Assembly: GCF_051020975.1 (NCBI RefSeq) | Contig: NC_135041.1 | Coordinates: forward strand, 2,678,256 to 2,742,255 | Reading direction: 5' to 3' | DNA from: Osmia lignaria lignaria | Lineage: Eukaryota; Arthropoda; Insecta; Hymenoptera; Megachilidae | Length of the DNA: 64,000 bases | Part shown: positions 56,075 to 64,000 of the stretch, in pieces | Numbering within the stretch: the first letter of the stretch is position 1 | Layout of the letters: every line of letters begins with the position of its first letter | The notes under the pieces: generated by a model | The model's input: the letters and a program-made list of their open reading frames with translations, nothing else | Databases searched by the model: none | Told to the model about the DNA's origin: nothing | Made by a program: the position numbers and the translations under genes

Positions 56075-56790
56075 ATATTCCCCCCGCCACCATCGTAGTT
56101 TATACTTTTAATTTATACTTTTAGTTTATAACATATATTCCTAGTTGATACTCTTAGTTTATAACACTAGTTTATACTCTTAGTTTATAACATACATATA
56201 TTCTTAGTTTATACTCTTAGTTTATAACACGTATATTCCTAGTTTATAACACATATACAATTATATATATAACCGTTATTAGTGTAATTGATTCTTTACC
56301 TCACCCTTCCCCATACTTCATTAATGTAATATAATATGAAAATAAAAATTATATAACCGTTATTAATGTAATTTATTTTGCCTCACCCTTCCCAATAATA
56401 TAATCTATGAAAATAAAATTATATAATCGTGATTAATGTAATTTATTTTGTCTGACCCTTCCCAATAATATAATCTATAAAGACATGTCCTGACTGACCC
56501 GTCAACGCCCAGCCCAAACCCACGAACCTAGAAACATGGCGCAAATCGGGATTCAAATTCTCGAAGTTTTTTATTTATGAGAGCGGGCGAAGCTGCGAAT
56601 ACACGAAGGCTTTGTATTCACTAACTCGCACGTGTTCGCTGATCCAAGTATCTTTATACGCATGCAGGGTTTCGAGTTCTTGCAAACCTTTTAATTTCAT
56701 GTCGATTCCGAGGTGTTACAAACATGTAAGATATCTGGCAGATTATTCTCAGAATGTGTCAGCTGTTTTCATTGTTAAAAATGGAGGGAG
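56075..56790. other. Spacer with tandem AT repeats
   Basis: Repeats of TAGTTTATACTCTTAGTTTA (56095-56260) and of TATATAACCGTTATTA-GTAA with CACCCTTCCC (56260-56480). No gene. The end repeats the pre-gene-1 sequence (CAAGTATCTTTATACGC). Confidence 0.5.
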
Positions 56791-56794
56791 ATGA

Positions 56795-57240
56795 TTCCTC
56801 TTTGCTTTATAAACGCATCAACGCGGCGTTTATACCATTAAAATTATTTGCCATGGAGAAATTAACTAATTTGCAAATTCTTTCATTAGAGGCGTTCATC
56901 GCCTCTCAGTGTAAGTAGTTTTTTTCAATAATTACTTTTAGTGCATAGATTTTATTTGTTTTTAATTCGTTTTTTTTGTTAACAGCCGCTGCCCTGCGAT
57001 CAATGGGCTATGTCCACGCAAGAAATTTTCCAAATATTCGCCGGGAGCGGGTAGAGAGGCGGCGCAATTCCGAAAAAATATAGGCGGAAGCCGATTTTTA
57101 TTTACAGCAGTTGTTCCGGGAGTAGTTGGATGTGAGTTACTTGTCCGTTTTTTGTTTTATTAGATTTTTACTATGTATTAATCGATATTTTATTTTATCT
57201 GTTATACCCAAGGGCGGGTGACCATCAACCCCGCAGATAA
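56795..57240 (+). pseudogene. Small spliced gene 2, decayed
   Basis: TATA TTTATAAAC about 56797; exon 1 56853-56910 (MEKLTNLQILSLEAFIASQ), intron 56911-56985 (75 nt), exon 2 56986-57131. Exon 2 has two in-frame TAG codons and the last acceptor reads TTATAC instead of TTATAG. Layout and intron phase match gene 1. Confidence 0.6.
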
Positions 57241-57780
57241 TAATATAAGATAATATAAGAATATAATAAAGATAATAATATAAGATAATATAAGTAATAT
57301 AAAAATATAATAAATTATATAACCGCTATCGATGTAATTTAGTTTTGCCACACCCTTTCCCATACTTCCTTTAATACGTTATAAAATATCGGAGAGAAAA
57401 TAAATATATAGTACAGATAAAATAAAAGAATTTTTTTGTCACACCCTTCCCCATACTTATTTTAATAATATAGTAAAGTTATAAAGATAGAATAAAAGTA
57501 TATAACCATTATCAATGTAATTTATTTTGCCACACCCTTCCCCGTACTTGTAACAATATAATAAAATAAATAATATGGCAAAGTTATATAATCGTTATTA
57601 CTGTAATTTATTCTTTACCTCACCCTTCCCCTACTTCATTAATGTAATATGAAAATAAAATTATTCAATCGTTATTCTTTGCAATGTTCAAGTTCTTGCG
57701 AACCTTGCAATTTCATGAGAGAGAGAGAGGCGCCCGACTCGGAGTTCTTGCAAATTTGCAATTTCGTGAGATGCTGAAAG
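57241..57780. other. Spacer with AT repeats
   Basis: TAATATAAGATAATATAAG and CACACCCTTCCCCATACTT repeats; then a copy of the promoter-proximal block (TTGCAATTTCATGAGAGAGA). No gene. Confidence 0.5.
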
Positions 57781-57903
57781 TCTAGTGTTTGGATGTATTA
57801 GGATTGGAGGGGATATTTTCTCGGTGCTTTATAAACCGATGAGTTTTCATTATCCACTATTCATTTCGTTATCCGCTGCTCGTTTCGCGTTATTCAGTTT
57901 ACG

Positions 57904-58251
57904 ATGGCCACCATTCCGCGACTTGAACTACTTGCCTTTAAGGCACTTATTGAGCAGTATTGTAAGTAGTCTTTAACGATTACTTGTCTTGGTGTGTTAA
58001 TTTTATTTTTAACTAGTTGTTTGTTAAAAGCTGAAAGGTTAGGATTAGTGCCAATAAAAAGATTCATCGAAGTGCGCCGGAAGCGAGCAGACCATCGGTT
58101 CAGCCAGATGTTAATGTGGGCCGAAGGTTGGAATCCGAATCATGAAGGCTTATTCGATTTGAGGGCTCTGTTTGATGAGGAAATAGATGAGGGCCCTATT
58201 TGGGGAGATATTGATGTGTATCACCATGTCTACCATGCGCGGAAAATTTAA
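57904..58251 (+). CDS. Small spliced gene 3 (92 residues, two exons)
   Basis: Exon 1 57904-57961 (MATIPRLELLAFKALIEQY), intron 57962-58030 (69 nt, GTAAGTAG...GTTAAAAG), exon 2 58031-58251. Total 279 nt, in frame. GLFDLRALFDEEID matches gene 1, but the frame then runs on to TAA instead of splicing to PDWW. A donor/acceptor pair resembling intron 2 remains downstream (58299-58370). TATA TTTATAAACC is at about 57816. Confidence 0.68.
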
Positions 58252-58387
58252 GTGGTCAATAAATGCAATCCGATGCCGGTTGGAGGAGATGCTGATGTGA
58301 GTTGCCCGTCCGTTTATGTCTTTAATTTATTAGATTTTATCTAATGCGAGTTTTATTTTGTCTGTTATAGCCTCCACCTCCCAGCGA

Positions 58388-58885
58388 ATTGTATATAATG
58401 TATTATTGTATTGTATTATGTATTATGTATTATTGTATTATGTATTATTGTATTATGTATTATTGTATTATGTATTATTGTATTATGTATTATTGTATTA
58501 TGTATTATTGTATTATGTATTATTGTATTATGTATTATTGTATTATGTATTATTGTATTATGTATTATTGTATTATGTATTATTGTATTATGTATTATTG
58601 TATTATGTATTATTGTATTATTGTATTATTGTATTATTGTATTATTGTATTATTGTATTATTGTATTATTGTATTATTGTATTATTGTATTATTGTATTA
58701 TTGTATTATTGTATTATTGTATTATTGTATTATTGTATTATTGTATTATTGTATTATTGTATTATTGTATTATTGTATTATTGTATTATTGTATTATTGT
58801 ATTATTGTATTATTGTATTATGTATTATTGTATTATGTATTATTGTATTATGTATTATTGTATTATGTATTACTGTATTAAAAAG
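58388..58885. repeat. Microsatellite of TATTATTG and a 15-base form
   Basis: About 500 bases of TATTATTGTATTATG (15 bases) at both ends and TATTATTG (8 bases) in the middle. All plus-strand frames are open, which is only the effect of the repeat. Confidence 0.95.
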
Positions 58886-59040
58886 TATTCAAAATTATCA
58901 ATATAATTTATTCTTACATTAGACCAACCTCCATTCATTTATAAAATAACATTCCCCTGTAATAAAAGTAAACACAGAATAAAGCCGAAAAATTATTTAT
59001 TCACATAATCTGTATAATTACAAACATTTTTAAATATAGA

Positions 59041-59988
59041 TTACAAAATATTGTTCGCTCCTATCCATGAATTGTGCGTAGAATCAAACCCCAACCATTT
59101 GACGAAAACTTTATTTCCCTTTCGTTGTAGAACCTTCTCCACTAAGTATACATCGTGATTTTTTACTTTTTGTAGCTCATATTCGTAGAACCCGCCAACC
59201 AACGGTTGTTTTTGCATATCTTGCAAGAGATACGTTACAGGATTTGTTCGTTGAATTTTAATAATTGTGAAAATTTTAGTTGTCCAATTCGGGGTATAAC
59301 CCTTTGCGAATAAGGTTTTGTATCTACTAACTCGCACGTGATCACCGACCTTGTACTTGCCCGGAGCTGCAATCTTTATGTTAGAATATACGGACGATAA
59401 GAGTTTCTCCGCATGTTCCGGTGTTACGTCGACGGGACGCATTCTAATCGTACGATGCCTTCTATTATTATAATCTGAGACCAGCGTCGGTAAGACGGTT
59501 GTCCACGCGTAGTTTCCATTAAGCGTGAACTTTTTCCACATTTCGTTTTTCAACGTCCTATTCCAACGTTCTATTATCGATGCTTTCATTACACTGTGCG
59601 TAGAGTAATGATTTATATCGTATTCTTTCATAAGATTTTGGGATTCTGTATTATAAAATTCCTTTCCCTTATCCGTTTGAAGATTTTTCGGTTTTCTTCC
59701 ATCATTCAAAACGTTTAAAAATGCATCCGTAACGTTTTTTCCATTTTTCGTTTTCACTGCTACAGCCCAAGCGTATTTAGATAAGACATCGATGATGGTG
59801 AGTATGTAATTGTGGCCATTGTTGATTCGCGCATACTGTCGCATCTCTACAAGATCCGCTTGTCAGAGATCATCGTAACCCCGTACAATGACTCGTCTAC
59901 GTCTAAAGTTATGTCTCGCTGGCGCATGCAACTCGTTGACCAGCTGTATCTTCTCGTCCGTAATATGATTGCTCTTCACCTTCTTCAT
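59041..59988 (-). pseudogene. Retroviral-type integrase, one stop
   Basis: Polinton c-integrase, which inserts element ends into the target. Start MKKVKSNHITDEKIQLVNEL at 59988. The DDE core is visible: TIIDVLSKYAW, LQTDKGKEF and KASIIERWNRTLK. A C-terminal chromodomain-like part reads YLVEKVLQRKGNKVFVKWLG with SWI near the end. The only lesion is TGA at 59863-59865, codon 42, where Trp is expected. The zinc-binding N-terminal domain seen in longer integrases is short or absent. If a downstream ATG (59844) is used, the core would still be translated. Confidence 0.88.
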
Positions 59989-60021
59989 GTTTGTACACTA
60001 ACATCATGCTTTACGAACGTG

Positions 60022-61098
60022 TCAATTTATAATCAACCCGGCTTCTCGAAGTTCTACGATTATAAAAACGATCTCGTTGTCATGCCCCGTATGTCCTGCG
60101 GATTTCGAGGATACGAGAAGACGTAATCTATCGACGAGCTCGTTTGGGTCATTCCAGTGCACGTAGTCCACCGCGTTATCATTAGCCACCATATCGAACG
60201 GTATCAGATTACCTCCACGCCGCTCGCTCTTAAGCAATTTTGCAATGATATGTTTATACTTGTAACCCTTGTTACTTTTCACAAGCCCCGACGAGATATG
60301 GCTGCGTCTATGAGCGTTCGACGACTTTAATATTTCCGCGTATTTGTGTAAATCAGCATCGTTGAACAAGGTGTCATCAGGCATTCTCATAAATAGTAAT
60401 TCGTACAAACCAGTTGTTCCTCTGTACCTCACTCCATTAATAATCACATCGTCGTTTTTGTTTACGTCAAAAACTGAACTTCCAAGCATTAATTTGTTGC
60501 GTTGTACGTATACTCCATACACGTCATCTATCTTCTTCTCACGATCGGTAAAGAGTAATTGAATGTATTTAGCTGCCAACGGCCCCAAATTTTCCGTGAA
60601 ATGGCTACGTATGTTTTCGCTAGGCTTGTCCAAAATTCGCTGCATAGAAACATTAAGATTCTCGTCACTGTCGCCGTACGTTTCAACGGCATGTATCGAT
60701 TCTTCACGATGAAAATCGAGGCGATCTTTCGTCACATCCACCGGCCATTCACTCGAAGATGTACCAGGTTCGGAATAAATGCGTGCTCTTGCGGTTTGTA
60801 TGCTTTGAGGGTTAAGAAAAGGAGTTGACGTCAATTTTTGCGGTTCTTTAATATTCAAAGTTGGGAATGTCGACTCGGATTTTATACCAATCGTGTCTGA
60901 ATGTGGCGATTCCGCGGACATATTCTCGATAATTCGTTCCAGCGGTTCTACCACGGGTCTCAATCGTTTTTCGATGACTCTCTCTTCGTCGATGCTCTCC
61001 GATTTGAGAGCTCTGCGTTTTTTGCATATAGCATCGCTTGTTTTAGCTATAGCATTCGCAACTTTACTCGATTCTTTAATATTACTATTATCCATTGC
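60022..61098 (-). CDS. DUF8207-like Polinton protein, C copy
   Basis: 358 residues from 61098 (MDNSNIKES), full length and nearly identical to 10024-11100. A charged low-complexity N-terminal part is followed by the conserved GTTGLYELLFMR and NAHRRSHISS blocks. Function unknown. Confidence 0.75.
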   Translation of the reverse strand, partial: AMDNSNIKESSKVANAIAKTSDAICKKRRALKSESIDEERVIEKRLRPVVEPLERIIENMSAESPHSDTIGIKSESTFPTLNIKEPQKLTSTPFLNPQSIQTARARIYSEPGTSSSEWPVDVTKDRLDFHREESIHAVETYGDSDENLNVSMQRILDKPSENIRSHFTENLGPLAAKYIQLLFTDREKKIDDVYGVYVQRNKLMLGSSVFDVNKNDDVIINGVRYRGTTGLYELLFMRMPDDTLFNDADLHKYAEILKSSNAHRRSHISSGLVKSNKGYKYKHIIAKLLKSERRGGNLIPFDMVANDNAVDYVHWNDPNELVDRLRLLVSSKSAGHTGHDNEIVFIIVELREAGLIIN

Positions 61099-61147
61099 AA
61101 AGAGAAGACGTCTACTCGTTAAGCGTTCTGTCGAAGGACTAAATGTT

Positions 61148-61839
61148 TCAGAAAACGGCAAATTCGTTAAATCCTTTTCTGTAACGACCACGTTCCATCG
61201 AGCTGTCCTTGTCGATTATTACGAAACCATATTTCTGTTCCCAACACTGTGCGCACAATTTACAAAAATTTTCGTACGACATATCTGTATTTACATGATC
61301 ATTATAAATGTGGCGTAGATTCGTGCCATCTTGTTTGAACACGATCAAAAGGTTGGCATTGTCGCGAATTAGGTGTTTCGGTATTCTCGCGTAAGTCTGA
61401 CAGAGACAAAAACAGTCCACGCGCGAGTGCCTGCCCATAGCGAAATATTCTCTTTCACGTCTTGCTTGTCGCATGCAACATCATCGAATATAAACACCGA
61501 ATCGGGCAGCGCCTCGTTCGGTGGCACGACTTCGGTATTATTTGAAAATGAAAAGTATCCGATTTCAGGAACGTCTGTCAAAATTCGTTCGAGATATTTG
61601 TACTTTGGTTGTTGCAATGATTTTGAGTATACATATACGTTATTGAATCTTACACCGTTCGGGCTCTCGATCAGACTGATTACGACGTTCGTTTTACCGC
61701 AGTTCGATGGACCGCAAATTATACCACGTATCGTATTCGGCAAGAGGGGTCCGTGTCGTCACCGACGATCGTCCATGCGTGTTGTCCTCTCGTCTACATC
61801 GAGAATAAGGATGGACAGGGGCTGCTTTGCGAAACGCAT
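61148..61839 (-). pseudogene. Packaging ATPase, broken
   Basis: Same protein as 11150-11842; Walker A GPSNCGKT and Walker B VFIFDDV are present. TGA at 61759-61761 replaces Arg near residue 27, and one base is missing near 61450-61460, so the protein cannot be made whole. Polinton A has the intact gene. Confidence 0.88.
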
Positions 61840-61899
61840 ATCGTCTATATAATATCCATATATTTAATGATTCAGCCTCTTTATAGGTTGCGGAAAAGC

Positions 61900-62400
61900 T
61901 GCTTGTCCGCGTCATGAACGCGCTTTAACTGCGGCCATAGACAAGCTTTAATCGCGATTAACCCTTTTTCTCCGCGGCGATAACGCGCTTTAACCGCGAT
62001 TAACCCTTTTTCTCCGCGGCGATAACGCGCTTTAACCGCGATTAACCCTTTTTCTCCGCGGCGGCGGCGGGCACGCGGTGGTGGCGGGCACGCGGAATGC
62101 AATTCGTGACCGAGCCATCAAATACGCATCCAAGCAACAACGTGACCGAAAGTCTGTCTCGACGATGCTCTCTCTATCTGTACCAGATTGCACATCGACA
62201 CGTGTCTGCATGTAAACATGGATTTCGCCCTACTCCCTCGTGTCTTTGAAATAGAAGAACATTCCTTTGTATCTCCTACATTGGAATATGAAACACAAAC
62301 GTTACACATACAATCGTTCTAGGTAAAACAACATTAAGACGCATAAAGTATATTTTTACTAAATAGATTTTATTATTTTACAGTAATGAACAAAAATAAT
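61900..62400. repeat. ATPase upstream region with 42-base repeats
   Basis: About three units of the 42-base repeat (61920-62060) and a single copy of the block that is duplicated in A. No gene to 62408. Confidence 0.65.
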
Positions 62401-62408
62401 AAATGATA

Positions 62409-62841
62409 TTAAATGTTTCGTGTTTTAAGACAAATGTTACAATTTTTCTTTTTCGGTGGAGGTCCATCTATGTGCGTGTCATCCCCCGGCCGGTTATAAT
62501 GTTCCATGCACAGCCCTTCATCCTCCTCCTTCCTTTTTTTTAACCACCATTCGTTTAATATCGATACGTTTCTCATAGCACATGCTCCGTTGTGTGCGAT
62601 GCATGCCATATGTTTATCCATCCATCCATCCTGAATATGCCGGCTCTTGGTTGGCAAATTCGGTAGATCGTCATCTTTGTTCAAAACCTCTATATTGATT
62701 GGACTGACTGAAGGATAAAGTTTCTTCAGCTATTTTTCTTTCTCAATGCCCTTGACGTATACAGATCCATGAATACTATCTTTCAAACACGAAGCGGCAC
62801 ACTTTGAAGCCTTGAATGTCCACGAATGTTGGTACGTTCAT
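62409..62841 (-). pseudogene. RNase H-like protein, internally deleted
   Basis: Start bases at 62841 and the C-terminal two thirds remain; about 200 bases around the first half are deleted with the join at about 62804 (TTGAAG on both sides of the deletion in A). TAG at 62730-62732 replaces Trp of EKWLKKL. Confidence 0.7.
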
Positions 62842-62914
62842 ATTGATTAGTTGAATTTGTGGCGAAAAATGACTGGTTTTGCTGTGGAATGATCTCATAT
62901 AAACCCTCTTCCAC

Positions 62915-64000
62915 TTAAGAGAGTTTGCGCACTACATTGATCAGTGGATTGTACTGCACGATACAATCGTGAATGATCAAACAGTAAGCGCTAGTATTTT
63001 CAGGAACGTTTTCACTACACTCAAAATCGATTCTTACATCGATTGTAGCGCTTTTTATCGATTCGTTCTGATGCGAGCAATCAATGACAACGAATGGGCC
63101 GAAGCCAAAAAAGAGTATCTTATCGTATAGAGCTCTGTCATCACCATTACTGCACATTGCTCCGTAATATGACTTTCTGAATTTTGCATACATGTCGTAA
63201 AGGACAGAGTATCTATTTTTATTAAAGTCAAGATTCAAATTGTCATACGGATATGAATCCGAATTTAAATACAATCGAAAATTGGTGAGTTTGCAATCAT
63301 CAAATTTGGTGATATGTCTATTGAGCCTATTTTTTTTATCCGTTTGTAATGCAAATATTACATATCGCGGTTTTTCTAATTGCGTAGCTGCTTTAATGCT
63401 CCATGTATGTTTAGTGGTTGCTTGTAACCTTGGATACTCGTATAAGTCCCAGGAACGGTAACTCATAATTATCGTTTGACCGTTTTCAAGGATGCGCAAC
63501 AATGAAAGTTTGTGCCTTTCTTCGAGCGTGACATGTGGCATCCTCCACTGTACTTTGTATAGTTGCAGCGTGTATTTTGCACCATCTGTTCCAAAAACAG
63601 CGTTTTTGTCGTCTCGCGACCGAATCAGAATCAATTCATGATGCGCATTAATCACTATTCGTTTGTAATCTTCGCAAAAACCGAGCAGCATATTTAGAGG
63701 AACACAAAAATCAAAGTAGCCTCCTGCATTGGGTATGTCTATCCAACCAGCGTTTTCAAGCATTTTTGATGTTGTCGTTGTCAACGATACTCCATTTTTT
63801 ATCATAGTTGTTATTCCAACGTTTTTACAACGATCATTCTCCGCGCCGTTTAATTCATATCGAATTTCATCAAACATAACTGCTGCGCAATTCATTTCTA
63901 GTCCAACTGAAGTTCCTGCAACATTGTCATCGTTGAGAATGAGTTTTCCTTCGACGTAAAGGTAACTCTCACTAGGAAACGTGTACAAATCTTGTTGTTG
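62915..64000 (-). CDS. Major capsid protein, 5' end outside window
   Basis: Open frame to the window edge, 357 codons visible from the first ATG at 63988; continues into the sequence beyond. Nearly identical to 13242-14423 with intact NMLLGFCEDYKRIVI, QLEKPRYVIFALQ and VVIDCSHQNESIKS. Whether its N terminus has the 14-base deletion of Polinton A cannot be seen. Confidence 0.85.
   Translation of the reverse strand, partial: QQQDLYTFPSESYLYVEGKLILNDDNVAGTSVGLEMNCAAVMFDEIRYELNGAENDRCKNVGITTMIKNGVSLTTTTSKMLENAGWIDIPNAGGYFDFCVPLNMLLGFCEDYKRIVINAHHELILIRSRDDKNAVFGTDGAKYTLQLYKVQWRMPHVTLEERHKLSLLRILENGQTIIMSYRSWDLYEYPRLQATTKHTWSIKAATQLEKPRYVIFALQTDKKNRLNRHITKFDDCKLTNFRLYLNSDSYPYDNLNLDFNKNRYSVLYDMYAKFRKSYYGAMCSNGDDRALYDKILFFGFGPFVVIDCSHQNESIKSATIDVRIDFECSENVPENTSAYCLIIHDCIVQYNPLINVVRKLS

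Larger units (their letters stand above)
49317..64000. mobile_element. Polinton C (most complete, right end outside)
   Basis: Left end AGTAGTTGTTCTATGCGGAT, the same terminus as Polinton A, after AATATA (49311-49316), the predicted target duplication. Gene order: polB and small spliced genes on plus, then integrase, DUF8207-like, ATPase, RNase H-like and capsid on minus. The right end would lie several kb beyond the window. Middle sequence is very close to Polinton A, so C represents the autonomous parent type. Confidence 0.88.

Noticed and set aside
58389..58922. Long open frames of Leu-Tyr-Tyr-Val and Cys-Ile-Ile-Val repeats in all plus-strand frames
   Set aside because: They come from a stop-free microsatellite; no start context, no conservation.
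1..64000. tRNA or rRNA genes
   Set aside because: I found no stretch with convincing tRNA A/B boxes or rRNA cores by eye; a covariance-model search was not possible.

Overview
The window is eukaryotic, probably insect and perhaps hymenopteran (low-to-moderate confidence, judged from the style of the Polinton, copia and Helitron proteins and from short GT-AG introns). I see no host single-copy gene. Almost everything is transposable element inserted into transposable element. I read every boundary by eye; no database search was possible.

Three Polinton/Maverick-type virus-like DNA elements dominate. Polinton A (4422-18544) has 6-bp target duplications CAGTGC and sits in the gag region of an older copia element. 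It is a palindromic deletion derivative: the block of core, protease, penton and capsid genes is present at both ends as inverted arms of about 4.37 kb (sum of mirrored coordinates 22982 over most of the arms), while polB and most of the integrase are gone. Polinton B (27572-43112) has target duplications TATATC and a decayed polB at the left. Its right part carries structural genes and a large deletion/replacement in the middle. Polinton C starts at 49317 and runs off the window. It is the most complete: polB, a tandem array of tiny spliced genes, integrase, a DUF8207-like protein, packaging ATPase, RNase H-like protein and major capsid protein. A and C share terminal sequence; B belongs to a second subfamily. 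All three carry disabling lesions.

Other layers: 1-4249 has a decayed Helitron PIF1-type helicase; 4250-4421 plus 18545-22268 is the split copia-1; 22269-27571 is AT-rich satellite DNA with nested TA-flanked MITE-like elements and a GC-rich insert; 43746-48596 is copia-2 with both LTRs and a 5-bp duplication. Four LTR-like TG...CA insertions with 4- or 5-bp duplications sit inside copia-1 and the Polintons (19611-19964, 32494-33654, 40299-41770, 52260-53493).

The most unusual biology is in the Polintons. Several genes have 69-82 nt introns whose exon phases match exactly, including polB, an end-proximal unknown gene and a family of 79-92 residue proteins with TATA boxes. Subterminal repeats in all three elements carry many copies of the nonamer TCAAGGTCA, which matches the binding site of FTZ-F1/ERR-type nuclear receptors. 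A looks like a snap-back genome that would need a helper such as C.
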